Below, in pieces: positions 17,687 to 27,443 of a stretch of DNA of 45,132 bases (positions are counted from its first letter, which is position 1; the number at the start of each line of letters is the position of its first letter). The DNA comes from Candidatus Gastranaerophilales bacterium. GTDB taxonomy: Bacteria > Cyanobacteriota > Vampirovibrionia > Gastranaerophilales > Gastranaerophilaceae. The translations under genes were made by a program, and so were the position numbers. A model generated the notes under the pieces. That model was given only the letters and a program-made list of their open reading frames with translations, did no database searches and was not told the origin of the DNA. Location of the stretch: positions 1-45,132 of the forward strand of contig CALUSA010000009.1 of the NCBI GenBank assembly GCA_944323275.1, written 5' to 3'.

Positions 17687-18193
17687 ATGACACATACCGT
17701 AAAAGCGATGTCATCTGATCCTGTGCTGCAAAAACATATGCAAGCATATTACACTAGCTCCCAGTTATCAAAAGGGGCACTGGAATCAATAGACGAATAC
17801 AATCAGCGAATGGAACAGCGCAGGGCAGAAGCTCAAGAAAGACTTCAGGCAGAAAATACCGAGCTGCTGCGCAATAAGATTGCGGGAATTAATCCTACAA
17901 TTAATTCAAATATGAATGATTTAAAAAATGCTTATGCTCAGATTGATTCTTTGAAATTCTGGCAATTTGCACTTGACAGATATGACACATCTGTTGATGC
18001 ACAAATAGCCAAATTAAAAAGACAGCAGGGCGTAATTCAGCAAAGAATCGAGGAACTGAAAAAAGGTAAAGCAAGCGGCGGTCGTTTGAATTTGCAAGAG
18101 CAGAACGCTTTTGATTATTCTTATAACCCTGCAACAAGCGGTATATATGATAACGATGTTATGGCAACAGGACAGCGTAATTTGCTATCTTAA
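17687..18193 (+). CDS. Unknown coiled-coil protein
   Basis: I do not recognise this 168-residue protein. It is soluble, Gln/Glu/Arg-rich, with two predicted coiled-coil stretches by heptad-like pattern (about residues 38-75 and 108-140, e.g. KLKRQQGVIQQRIEELKKGK) and a polar, probably disordered C-terminus. No cysteines or catalytic motif are visible. GGGGAAAAGG precedes the ATG. It follows mlaE by 122 bases and converges with rimO, overlapping its end by 4 bases. Its role could be structural. Confidence 0.7.
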   Translation: MTHTVKAMSSDPVLQKHMQAYYTSSQLSKGALESIDEYNQRMEQRRAEAQERLQAENTELLRNKIAGINPTINSNMNDLKNAYAQIDSLKFWQFALDRYDTSVDAQIAKLKRQQGVIQQRIEELKKGKASGGRLNLQEQNAFDYSYNPATSGIYDNDVMATGQRNLLS

Positions 18194-19503
18194 TCAAGAA
18201 TACCGTATAAATCGTAATCATCACATCCTGTGATTTTTACGTTTTCTATGTCACCGGGAACAAGTAATTCATCAGTTTTTATATACACTAGTCCGTCAAC
18301 TTCAGGAGCATCTCTGTAAGAGCGGGCTATTGTTGTGCCTTTGTCTGTAATTGATTCCACTATACAGGGAATCGTTTTGTCAATAAAATTTGAGTTTACT
18401 TCTAATGAAATTTGTTTTTGAAGCTTCATCAGTTTGTTTTTACGTTGTTTCTTTATTCCGGAAGGAACTTGTGATGGCAATGTGTATGCGTAGGTTCCAT
18501 TTTCTTTTGAAAATTCAAATGCCCCCATTTTGTCAAATTTTGCCCATTTGGTAAATTCATATAAGTGGTTAAACATCTCATCTGTTTCTCCGGGGTATCC
18601 AACGATAAAAGTTGTTCTTATGGCTACGCCGTTTATTTTTTCTCTTAATTTTTCTATGAATTTTTGGTAATCCATAACAGGTCTGCGCATTGCTTTAAGC
18701 ATTTCAGGGTGTGAATGCTGCAGAGGAATATCAACATATTTGACAACTTTATCACAATTTGCATAGGCGTCAATTAATTCGTCATCAAACATTGACGGGT
18801 ATGTGTACATTATGCGTATCCAGTTAATTTCTTCAATTTTGTTCAGTTCTTTTAACAACACAGCAAGTGAAGGTTTGTTGTATAAATCGATACCGTATGC
18901 TGTTGTGTCCTGGGCTATCAGTACAATTTCAGATACACCTTTTTGTCCGAGTTCTTTGACTTCTTTTATAATATTTTCTAATGGGCGTGAGCGGTAAGGA
19001 CCTCTTAATTTTGGTATAATACAGTACCCGCAGCGGTAATTGCAGCCTTCTGCTATTTTTACATAAGAACTTGAGCCTACAGTGATTTGTTGTCTGTGTA
19101 TGTTTTCAGGGTACGTATAAACAGGATTTTGTGATATTGAACAAAAATAACCTTCATTATTTATTGTGGATTTTACTGCATTTATAATTTCTGCAATGTT
19201 TGCTGTACCAAGCATTGCGGCAGCCTCGGGGATGGCTTTTTTCAGTTCGTCTTTATGCTTTTGCGGCAGGCAGCCGGTTATTATTATTTTTTTATTTTTT
19301 GCAGCAGTTTGGATTATGGATTGAACTGATTCCTTTTCTGCATCATGTATAAAAGAGCAGGTATTTATTATGACAATATCTGCTTCGTCGTCGTTTAAAG
19401 TTATATCAAAACCATTTTGTGCGAGCATACCGAGTATAAGCTCGGAATCTACAAGATTTTTGGCACAGCCGTGATTTATTAATGCAATTTTATGTTTTTT
19501 CAT
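18190..19503 (-). CDS. rimO: Ribosomal protein S12 methylthiotransferase
   Basis: This radical SAM enzyme adds a methylthio group to the conserved aspartate of ribosomal protein S12. The 437-residue product has an N-terminal UPF0004 domain (GCAKNLVDSE, INTCSFI), the radical SAM cluster motif C154-x3-C158-x2-C161 in EGCNYRCGYCIIP, and a TRAM domain. RimO rather than MiaB is shown by FEFSKENGTYAY and the C-terminal SYRDAPEVDGLVYI. The ATG at 19503 is chosen because TACAAT (19515-19510) lies just 6 bases upstream with no ribosome site, suggesting a leaderless mRNA. Confidence 0.93.
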   Translation of the reverse strand: MKKHKIALINHGCAKNLVDSELILGMLAQNGFDITLNDDEADIVIINTCSFIHDAEKESVQSIIQTAAKNKKIIITGCLPQKHKDELKKAIPEAAAMLGTANIAEIINAVKSTINNEGYFCSISQNPVYTYPENIHRQQITVGSSSYVKIAEGCNYRCGYCIIPKLRGPYRSRPLENIIKEVKELGQKGVSEIVLIAQDTTAYGIDLYNKPSLAVLLKELNKIEEINWIRIMYTYPSMFDDELIDAYANCDKVVKYVDIPLQHSHPEMLKAMRRPVMDYQKFIEKLREKINGVAIRTTFIVGYPGETDEMFNHLYEFTKWAKFDKMGAFEFSKENGTYAYTLPSQVPSGIKKQRKNKLMKLQKQISLEVNSNFIDKTIPCIVESITDKGTTIARSYRDAPEVDGLVYIKTDELLVPGDIENVKITGCDDYDLYGILD

Positions 19504-19509
19504 ATTTTT

Positions 19510-19515
19510 ATTGTA
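19510..19515 (-). promoter_or_regulatory. rimO -10 element, leaderless start
   Basis: TACAAT on the minus strand ends 6 bases before the ATG at 19503. A transcript from the usual start point would begin at or next to the ATG. No Shine-Dalgarno sequence is present. Confidence 0.5.
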
Positions 19516-19752
19516 CATGAAAATAGTTTTGTTTATACTCCGGCAAATTTATTTGTGTATGAATGCGCCTTTGGCAAATATAACAAAAGAATCATGTTTT
19601 ACAGAGTAATTCCGGATAATTTAAAAATTTTGACGTTAAGATTCCTGACAAACACTCACAAAAACACAATAATCGGCAAAATTCTTGTAAAACCTGTTTA
19701 TTTTTTGTACCATAAAAATTAAGGATACATAAATGAAAAAGAGGAACCAAAA

Positions 19753-20850
19753 TTGTTAAGAGCAGGGATTGTTGGGCTGCCCAACGTAGGAAAATCGACA
19801 TTATTTAACGCATTAACTTCAACCGCAAATGCACAGAGTGCAAATTATCCATTCTGTACAATTGAGCCTAACGTTGGTGTTGTAAGTGTTCCCGATGAAC
19901 GTCTTTCTGTTTTGCAGCCGATGGTGAAAGCTGCAAAAATTGTTCCTACAGCTATTGAATTTGTTGATATTGCCGGACTTGTTAAAGGGGCAAGCAAAGG
20001 AGAGGGGCTTGGCAATCAGTTTTTAGCCAATATCAGAGAAACAGATGCAATTATAGAAGTAGTAAGATGTTTTGATGATCCCAACACTATCCATGTTACC
20101 GGTAAAGTAGATCCGATTGATGATATAGAAACTATTAACACAGAACTGGCACTGGCTGATATGGCGAGCCTTGAAAAACGCCAGCAGAGATTGGCAAAAG
20201 TTGCAAAAACAGGTGACAAAGATGCTGTTGCAGAGCTTGCTGTTGTAGAAAAACTTTTAAAACTTCTTGAAGACGGAAAATTTATTAACGTAAAAGATCA
20301 TTTCAACGAGGATGAATTACCTTTTATAAAACTTATGCACCTTATGACAACAAAACCGGTTATATACGCAGCAAATGTATCAGAAACCGACCTTGCTACA
20401 GGCAATGACTATGTGGAAAAAGTTAAAGCCTATGCAAAAACTCATAACGCAGATGTTGTTGTTATTTCTGCAAAAATAGAAGCAGAATTATCAGAACTCG
20501 GCGAGGAAGAAAAAAAAGCTTACCTTTCAGAGCTTGGTGTTGAAGATTCCGGCATAGAAAGAATGATAAAATCTGTTTATCATCTGTTGGATTTAAGAAC
20601 CTTCCTCACCGCAGGAGAAATGGAAGTTCGTGCCTGGACAATACCTGCCGGTGCTAAAGCTCCTCAGGCTGCAGGCGTTATACATACTGATTTTGAAAAA
20701 GGGTTTATTCGTGCTGAAGTAACAAGCTATGACGACTTTGTTGCCTGCGGTTCTTATACGGCAGCCAAAGATAAAGGTCTTACCCGACTTGAAGGTAAAG
20801 ATTACGTTGTACAAGACGGTGATATTGTTCACTTTAGATTTGCTGTTTAA
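19753..20850 (+). CDS. ychF: Redox-regulated ATPase YchF (Obg family)
   Basis: The 365-residue product is an Obg-related P-loop NTPase that binds ATP rather than GTP and associates with ribosomes. The G1 loop is GLPNVGKST (residues 8-16), followed by [18 protein letters not shown] and the switch-II motif [20 protein letters not shown]. The C-terminal TGS domain contains [12 protein letters not shown] and the ending [14 protein letters not shown] start is used: GAGGA lies 7 bases upstream, and the protein would lack its beta-1 strand if started later. A small secreted-peptidase gene follows one base downstream. Confidence 0.97.
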   Translation: MLRAGIVGLPNVGKSTLFNALTSTANAQSANYPFCTIEPNVGVVSVPDERLSVLQPMVKAAKIVPTAIEFVDIAGLVKGASKGEGLGNQFLANIRETDAIIEVVRCFDDPNTIHVTGKVDPIDDIETINTELALADMASLEKRQQRLAKVAKTGDKDAVAELAVVEKLLKLLEDGKFINVKDHFNEDELPFIKLMHLMTTKPVIYAANVSETDLATGNDYVEKVKAYAKTHNADVVVISAKIEAELSELGEEEKKAYLSELGVEDSGIERMIKSVYHLLDLRTFLTAGEMEVRAWTIPAGAKAPQAAGVIHTDFEKGFIRAEVTSYDDFVACGSYTAAKDKGLTRLEGKDYVVQDGDIVHFRFAV

Positions 20851-20851
20851 T

Positions 20852-21544
20852 ATGATAAAAAAATTTATCGCAGCGTTATTTATAATAACTTTTTTACTTT
20901 TTACCGCAGGTTTTTCTGATATTAAGCAGCGGAATGATTACACCTGCGCACCTGTCTGTGCTGCAAATTGTATAATCAATTACGGATTGATTAACAAAAA
21001 TAATCTTTCAGACGATATTACCGTACAAAATCTGGTAAATTATTTTGCAAAACAGGCAAAAACGACTACAAAAGGCACTAAAGCAAACAAGCTTTGCAAA
21101 GCTATAGAAAAATATTTTAGACAAAACAAGCGTATTGTGACAATAAAATACGACGGAATAAGACCTGTTGATAAAAAATTTAAAACTCAAAGCCCGCTTG
21201 ATATAAAACAAGAATTGCAAAACGGTAAATCTGTTATCGTGAATATCGGTGTCTATAAAACAGAGGCAGCAACTTATCAAAGGCAATACGGACACTATGT
21301 AAATGTAATCGACATCAATGAACAGGGGCAATTACTTGTTTCTGACCCTTATTATCAGGGGAGTGCTTATTATGTGGAAATAACTCCTATACAGACGCCC
21401 AAAATTATACACAACAAAAATGACAATGAACGTGTTGTTAAAAATAATTTTAAATATCAAAAAATAACAGGCATCCCTTATCTTGAAAAAGACGAGTCAG
21501 CACTGTTAAACGGTATAATTTCAATTTATCTTGAGGTCTTTTAA
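20852..21544 (+). CDS. Secreted C39-like cysteine peptidase
   Basis: The 230-residue product starts one base after the ychF stop with a signal peptide (MIKKFIAALFIITFLLFTAG). The mature part has a papain-like C39 layout: candidate nucleophile C32 in DYTCAPVCAANCIINYG, His H148 in YGHYVNVIDI and Asp D165 in LLVSDPYYQG. C39-like proteins cleave Gly-Gly leaders or act as envelope peptidases. There is no ABC transporter domain, so a stand-alone periplasmic or secreted peptidase is likely. The substrate is unknown. It ends in a 4-base overlap with a convergent gene. Confidence 0.7.
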   Translation: MIKKFIAALFIITFLLFTAGFSDIKQRNDYTCAPVCAANCIINYGLINKNNLSDDITVQNLVNYFAKQAKTTTKGTKANKLCKAIEKYFRQNKRIVTIKYDGIRPVDKKFKTQSPLDIKQELQNGKSVIVNIGVYKTEAATYQRQYGHYVNVIDINEQGQLLVSDPYYQGSAYYVEITPIQTPKIIHNKNDNERVVKNNFKYQKITGIPYLEKDESALLNGIISIYLEVF

Positions 21545-21876
21545 CTATTTGGCGGAAAATCAGGTGTTATAACATTTGTAGTTTTTTCACCTACAATATA
21601 AATATTTCTTTTTAGTTCTAAAAGCTGCATAAACAAGTTTTCGTTTAAGATTATATCATTTGTGTCCATAATGACATTATTTAAAGAATCATCATTTTTT
21701 AGGGCTTTAAGCATATCCAAAAAAGCCTCGGTTGAGTTTATTTTTTCAAAATAGTGGTTAACAATTTTTAAATTACTTTTTTTAGCTGTTTCGTATAACG
21801 GCAACAGTTTTGCGCTAACTTGCTCCTTTGTTAATTTTTCATCGGGGAAATTTACGTAAATAACAGATTTTTGCAT
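21541..21876 (-). CDS. Small protein resembling a degenerate serine-recombinase catalytic domain
   Basis: The 111-residue product reads like the N-terminal resolvase fold: SVIYVNFPDEKLTKEQ (compare A-I-Y-V-R-V-S-T-E-x-Q), a helix, SNLKIVNHYFE, a helix FLDMLKALKNDDSLNNVIMDTNDIILNENL (compare the 'L-D-R-L-x-R-N' segment), then a strand. The catalytic Arg-x-Ser is replaced by Asn-Phe-Pro and the conserved arginines are missing, and there is no DNA-binding domain, so it cannot recombine DNA. It may be a repurposed dimerisation or signalling module. The match is by eye only. Confidence 0.5.
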   Translation of the reverse strand: MQKSVIYVNFPDEKLTKEQVSAKLLPLYETAKKSNLKIVNHYFEKINSTEAFLDMLKALKNDDSLNNVIMDTNDIILNENLFMQLLELKRNIYIVGEKTTNVITPDFPPNS

Positions 21877-22089
21877 ATAACCAACCTACAGATTTTTATT
21901 CAAATGCTCGTAATTCTGCAGCATCGGTTTAACCAAATAAAATATCTGTTTAATAGCTTATTCTGATTCATAATAGCATAAAATTTTTTGCTTTTAAATA
22001 GTACAGGTGTCGTGATTGTTTTTATAAAAATAAATGTAAATTTATGTAAAATATATACAAAATATATGTTATTTGTATAAAAATTTGGG

Positions 22090-22187
22090 TATTATTAATA
22101 TGTAGCCAATTCTCTTTATACTTTCTCTTCCACTCCTTTTCTCCATGATGAAAACTTTGCCGCCAACTACCCCTGGCGGCATTTTTA
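22090..22187 (+). ncRNA. Candidate small RNA with C/U-rich single strand and terminator
   Basis: A -10-like TATTAT preceded by TTGGG (22085-22095) is followed about 60 bases later by a strong intrinsic terminator (22158-22187), with no plausible ORF between. The predicted RNA (about 22102-22187) has a pyrimidine stretch (22109-22145, e.g. TCTTCCACTCCTTTTCTCC) that is complementary to AAAGGAG-type ribosome sites. The architecture resembles the unpaired ACUCCU core of cyanobacterial Yfr1, but the first Yfr1 hairpin is not evident. The preceding 213 bases (21877-22089) hold no gene that I can see. Confidence 0.45.
22158..22187 (+). terminator. Intrinsic terminator of the candidate small RNA
   Basis: TGCCGCCA (22158-22165) pairs perfectly with TGGCGGCA (22174-22181) across an 8-base loop, followed by TTTTTATTT. 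No gene ends on the plus strand within 600 bases upstream, so it must serve a non-coding or very long transcript. Confidence 0.85.
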
Positions 22188-22206
22188 TTTGTGTTAAAAT
22201 TGTATT

Positions 22207-22463
22207 ATGGAAAATAAAAATGACTTTGTAAAAAAGAAAAAATGCCCCGAAATAAAAATAAAAAATATGGGTGTTGATATAGACAAAAATGAATATCGAG
22301 AAATTGTTCTGTCAAATTCAGCACGCCCCGAAGCCTCCTTTTATGACAGATACAGGTAGATATAAATGAAGAAATCGGCATAACTCTGCTTGTGATGACA
22401 GTTACCGGTTTGATTTTATCATATTTTTATTTCACCAGGAAGGTAGTGTTGACGGTAATATAA
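22207..22463 (+). pseudogene. Broken small membrane-protein ORF
   Basis: A 50-codon frame (22207-22359: MENKNDFVKKKKCPEIKIKN...) ends in a stop. A second frame, open from about 22341, continues QIQVDINEEIGITLLVMTVT and a further hydrophobic run SYFYFTRKV to 22463. Together they look like one small single-pass membrane protein split by a frameshift. No ribosome site is evident before the first ATG. It could also be two unrelated short frames. The rest of the gap to dnaK (22464-22546) shows nothing else. Confidence 0.35.
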
Positions 22464-22546
22464 ATTCTCATATAATGGGGTGTCTTTATTGCGGGAAATA
22501 TATTTTGTCGTTTATAGCAGTTATTTACTGTTTTTTATTGAATAGT

Positions 22547-22578
22547 AAAAGCCCTTAGTTTTTTAACTAAGGGCTTTT
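22547..22578. terminator. Bidirectional terminator after dnaK
   Basis: AAAAGCCCTTAGTT (22547-22560) and AACTAAGGGCTTTT (22565-22578) form a perfect 14-base stem with a TTTT loop, 25 bases beyond the dnaK stop on the minus strand. The A/T arms provide a U-tract in either direction. Confidence 0.9.
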
Positions 22579-22603
22579 GTATTATTAGGGTAAGTGAAAT
22601 TAA

Positions 22604-24475
<1,872 letters not shown>

Positions 24476-24637
24476 TTAATTATTAAGCTTATCTGTTATA
24501 ACTCTTTTATAACACCGTTTTTTTTAAATAATTAAAAAATAAACAAAAAATTAATATTTTAAAATTTTTATAATAGTCCCATATAAATAAAACAAGTTTT
24601 TTATTACGGATAAATAAACTATGTATCTAAAAATGGC

Positions 24638-24664
24638 AAAAAAAAACCTGAGTTAAATCTCAGG
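24638..24664 (-). terminator. Intrinsic terminator of the 54-codon gene
   Basis: On the minus strand CCTGAG-ATTTAA-CTCAGG (24664-24647) is followed by a run of nine T (24646-24638). It lies 74 bases beyond the small gene at 24738-24902 and before dnaK, so the small gene has its own transcript. Confidence 0.85.
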
Positions 24665-24737
24665 CAAAACTAGACTAATAGGGAAAACTCCATAAATCTC
24701 CAATATTTGTACACATAAGGTACGTTGTAGATTAATT

Positions 24738-24902
24738 TTATTTTATATGCATCATTGCTTTATTTGTGACTGCTATCATCTGCATCGTCTTCCAGAAATC
24801 TTCCGGATCAAGAGTGGAACGATTTTCCAGATTCACGGTCATTTTTTCCGCATACATTTTTGCAAGCTTTTTATCTATTGCATTGTTAGGACACAAAGCC
24901 AT
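24738..24902 (-). CDS. Unknown 54-residue protein
   Basis: A minus-strand frame reads MALCPNNAIDKKLAKMYAEK, then MTVNLENRSTLDPEDFWKTM and QMIAVTNKAMMHIK. A GAGG ribosome site (in ACGAGGTTACTAT) precedes the ATG, and a dedicated terminator follows, so it looks like a real monocistronic gene. The composition is that of a soluble, mostly helical protein; no membrane segment. The family is unrecognised. It lies between dnaK and rpsO, with an unusual GTAA-rich stretch upstream. Confidence 0.65.
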   Translation of the reverse strand: MALCPNNAIDKKLAKMYAEKMTVNLENRSTLDPEDFWKTMQMIAVTNKAMMHIK

Positions 24903-24921
24903 ATAGTAACCTCGTTTATAA

Positions 24922-24988
24922 TACTTTACTTACTTTACATTTTCTACTTACTTTTACTATTTGTTTGTTTTTTATTTACTTTACTTAC
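24922..24988. repeat. GTAAGTAAAGTA repeats upstream of the 54-codon gene
   Basis: On the minus strand the 12-mer GTAAGTAAAGTA occurs at 24933-24922 and 24988-24977, 55 bases apart, with related GTAA units between. They lie in the promoter/leader of the small gene at 24902. The rest of 24989-25195 contains AT-rich spacer and the leader of rpsO. Possible protein-binding sites; not tandem enough for a microsatellite. Confidence 0.45.
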
Positions 24989-25195
24989 ATATATATAAAG
25001 TATATAAAAAGTATCTAATTTCAGTTTTTGTTCTTTTCGTTACAATTGTTAACATTAATGGTTATATATATAAATATTTCAAGTTTTGTGCTTGACGTGA
25101 GGGTTTTAAATGCTATGATTTAGAAACAAATAATGTATTTTATTTAGTTTACGCCACCAACTTAAACTGATTAAAATAGATAAAGGAACAAAAAA

Positions 25196-25471
25196 ATGGC
25201 AATAAATTTAGCAAAAGAAGAAAAAGCACAAATCATCAAAAAATTCGGTAAAGATGCTAAAGACTCCGGCTCTGCAGAAGTTCAAATAGCACTTTTAACA
25301 CAAAAAATTGCCGAATTAACCGAACACCTTAAATCCAACAAAAAAGATTTTCAAGGCAGGAGAGGTCTTTTGATGATGGTTGGTCAAAGAAAAAGACTTT
25401 TAGCTTATGTTAAAAAACAAGATTTACAAAAATTCAGAGATTTAATCAAAACATTAGGTATCAGAGGTTAA
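25196..25471 (+). CDS. rpsO: 30S ribosomal protein S15
   Basis: The 91-residue product contains the S15 motifs [30 protein letters not shown] and [19 protein letters not shown], which contact the central domain of 16S rRNA. Length is within one or two residues of the family. AAAGGA precedes the ATG. It is monocistronic, with its own terminator; pnp, its common neighbour elsewhere, is absent. Confidence 0.97.
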   Translation: MAINLAKEEKAQIIKKFGKDAKDSGSAEVQIALLTQKIAELTEHLKSNKKDFQGRRGLLMMVGQRKRLLAYVKKQDLQKFRDLIKTLGIRG

Positions 25472-25517
25472 TTTTCTGTTCTTAACTAAATCTTAAACCA
25501 TTTTAACCAAAACCAGA

Positions 25518-25557
25518 AGACTCCGTAAAATTAAAATCAAAAAACGGAGTCTTTTTT
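25518..25557 (+). terminator. rpsO terminator
   Basis: AGACTCCGT (25518-25526) and ACGGAGTCT (25544-25552) form a perfect 9-base stem with a T-run directly after it, 46 bases past the rpsO stop. Confidence 0.9.
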
Positions 25558-25591
25558 ACATAAATTAACGCTCACAAAACATTGGATATAG

Positions 25592-25597
25592 TATAAT
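25592..25597 (+). promoter_or_regulatory. -10 element of the PBP gene, leaderless start
   Basis: TATAAT ends 7 bases before the ATG at 25605. No Shine-Dalgarno sequence lies between, so the transcript probably starts at or beside the start codon. Confidence 0.5.
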
Positions 25598-25604
25598 TAT
25601 TAAT

Positions 25605-27413
25605 ATGGGACGGAATTATAAAAGCGATAAAGAGAAGTTCAAAGAATTTGATAAAAAGCTTATCTGCTGGCAAATACTAAGTATAGCAATAAGCTTTGTT
25701 ATAATAGTTTATCTTTTTTTGATAATGGTGGTTGATATAAAAGACTATCGTGAACAGGCAAAGCGTCAGAGAACCGCCAAGACTTTTGTTATGCGTGGTG
25801 CAATTTTTGACCGTAACGGTATAAAATTGGCATCTGATCAGACGTCATACGATATTTTTGCCATTCAGGATGATTATGACCACACGCCAAATGAACTTGC
25901 TGCAATGCTTGCGCCTATATTAAATATGAATAAAAATAAATTGGCAAAAACTCTTGCAAAAGATGAAAAAGTTATTGCAATCAAAAAAGACGTTCCAAGA
26001 AGTATTGAACAAAAAATCCGTAAATTGGGGCTTAGAGAAATAAGCCTTGATAAAAGGAATAAACGTGTTTATCCGCAGGGGACAATGGCTGCTCATGTTC
26101 TGGGATATTACAATCCGAACGCAGATGTTTCCGCAGGTGTGGAATACACTGCAAAAGATAAACTCGAAAAAGTGGAACAAAATGTTGATCTGGAATTAAC
26201 CCGCAAGGGAGATATTATTTATGAGGTGGACACAGATCCGGAAGCCACTACTTCACCGTTAAAGGGAAAATCTATAACTTTAACTATAGATTCTGCAATT
26301 CAACATATTTGCGAAGTTGAATTAAACAAAATCATAAAGGAGAAAAAAGCCCTTAGAGGTACAGTGATTGTAATGAACCCGAGAAACGGTGAGATTTTGG
26401 GATATGCTGTTTACCCGAGCTACAACCCCAATGATATCAGTAAGGCAACTCTGACCCAGTTGACAAACTGGACTTTGAGTGATGTTTTTGAACCGGGTTC
26501 AACCTTTAAAACTCTTACAATCTCCTCTGCAATTGAAAACGGAAGACTTAAGGAAGATTCAAAAATTCTTGATACCGGTAAAATCGAAATTGACGGCTGG
26601 ACTATTGCAAATTATGACTATAACCAGCATCCGTATCCCGGAAATATCGATTTGTACTCACTTTTTGAGCATTCAAGCAACGTCGGCAGTGTAAAAGCAG
26701 CTTTGTCTATGACAAAAAGTGAACATTATAATGTGCTTAAGAAATTCGGTATCGGCGAAAAAACAGGTATTGACCTTCCTGGAGAATCAAAAGGACTTTT
26801 GCCCCAACCGTCAGAATGGTATAAATCAACACATGCTTCTATCGGTTACGGCTATGGTGTTTCTGTTACTGCAATACAAATGGTATCTGCCATATCTGCT
26901 CTGGCAAACAACGGCGTAAGAGTTACTCCGCACGTTATAAAATATTCTCCTGAAGAAGAAGCGGTTAAAGTCAAACATATTCAGACTATAAAACCTGAAA
27001 CTGCGCAAACGGTAACTAAACTTCTTGCCGGCAGCATTGGTCGTTCAAAATCACCTGCTAATTTAGACTTTTATCATGTAGCTGCCAAAACAGGTACTGC
27101 CAAAAAAACAATGACAGGAGAAAAAGGATATTCAGGCAAACTTGTTACCTCTATAATAGGATATTTTCCGGCTACGAATCCTCAAATAGAAATATATGTT
27201 GTAATAGACTCGCCTGAAGGAATCAACCTGTGGGGAAGTACCGTTGCTGCACCTGTATTTAGAGAAGTTGCTCTGCAAACTGCAAGAATATTAAATATAA
27301 CTCCTGATAAAACACCGCCTCAACCTAAGACTGTTAAAAAGACAGTAAAAAAAAAACAAACTGATTCAAACAAAGGACTGCCTGTTAAAAATGATAAAAA
27401 ACAAAATTCTTAA
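25605..27413 (+). CDS. ftsI: Class B penicillin-binding protein (FtsI/PBP2-like transpeptidase)
   Basis: The 602-residue product cross-links peptidoglycan. It has one N-terminal membrane helix (about 20-42), a dimerisation domain opening with MRGAIFDRNGIKLASD, and a transpeptidase domain with S299-T-F-K302, SSN near 356 and KTG near 494. The C-terminal tail is Lys/Pro-rich and probably disordered. It precedes murE by 30 bases, the ftsI-murE order of division clusters, which favours the septal FtsI over the elongation PBP2. No ribosome site; the start sits just after a -10 element. Confidence 0.9.
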   Translation: MGRNYKSDKEKFKEFDKKLICWQILSIAISFVIIVYLFLIMVVDIKDYREQAKRQRTAKTFVMRGAIFDRNGIKLASDQTSYDIFAIQDDYDHTPNELAAMLAPILNMNKNKLAKTLAKDEKVIAIKKDVPRSIEQKIRKLGLREISLDKRNKRVYPQGTMAAHVLGYYNPNADVSAGVEYTAKDKLEKVEQNVDLELTRKGDIIYEVDTDPEATTSPLKGKSITLTIDSAIQHICEVELNKIIKEKKALRGTVIVMNPRNGEILGYAVYPSYNPNDISKATLTQLTNWTLSDVFEPGSTFKTLTISSAIENGRLKEDSKILDTGKIEIDGWTIANYDYNQHPYPGNIDLYSLFEHSSNVGSVKAALSMTKSEHYNVLKKFGIGEKTGIDLPGESKGLLPQPSEWYKSTHASIGYGYGVSVTAIQMVSAISALANNGVRVTPHVIKYSPEEEAVKVKHIQTIKPETAQTVTKLLAGSIGRSKSPANLDFYHVAAKTGTAKKTMTGEKGYSGKLVTSIIGYFPATNPQIEIYVVIDSPEGINLWGSTVAAPVFREVALQTARILNITPDKTPPQPKTVKKTVKKKQTDSNKGLPVKNDKKQNS

Positions 27414-27443
27414 ATTATTTAATACCGATGAGGAAATCTTATT

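Noticed and set aside
19594-19722. 42-codon plus-strand frame before ychF (MFYRVIPDNLKILTLRFLTN...)
   Set aside because: No ribosome site or promoter; the 249-base gap mainly holds the divergent rimO promoter and the ychF ribosome site. Could be a remnant, but unsupported.
22090-22187. Yfr1 homologue
   Set aside because: The ACTCCT core and terminator are present, but the 5' hairpin and the full ACUCCUCACAC core are not; kept as an unclassified candidate RNA.
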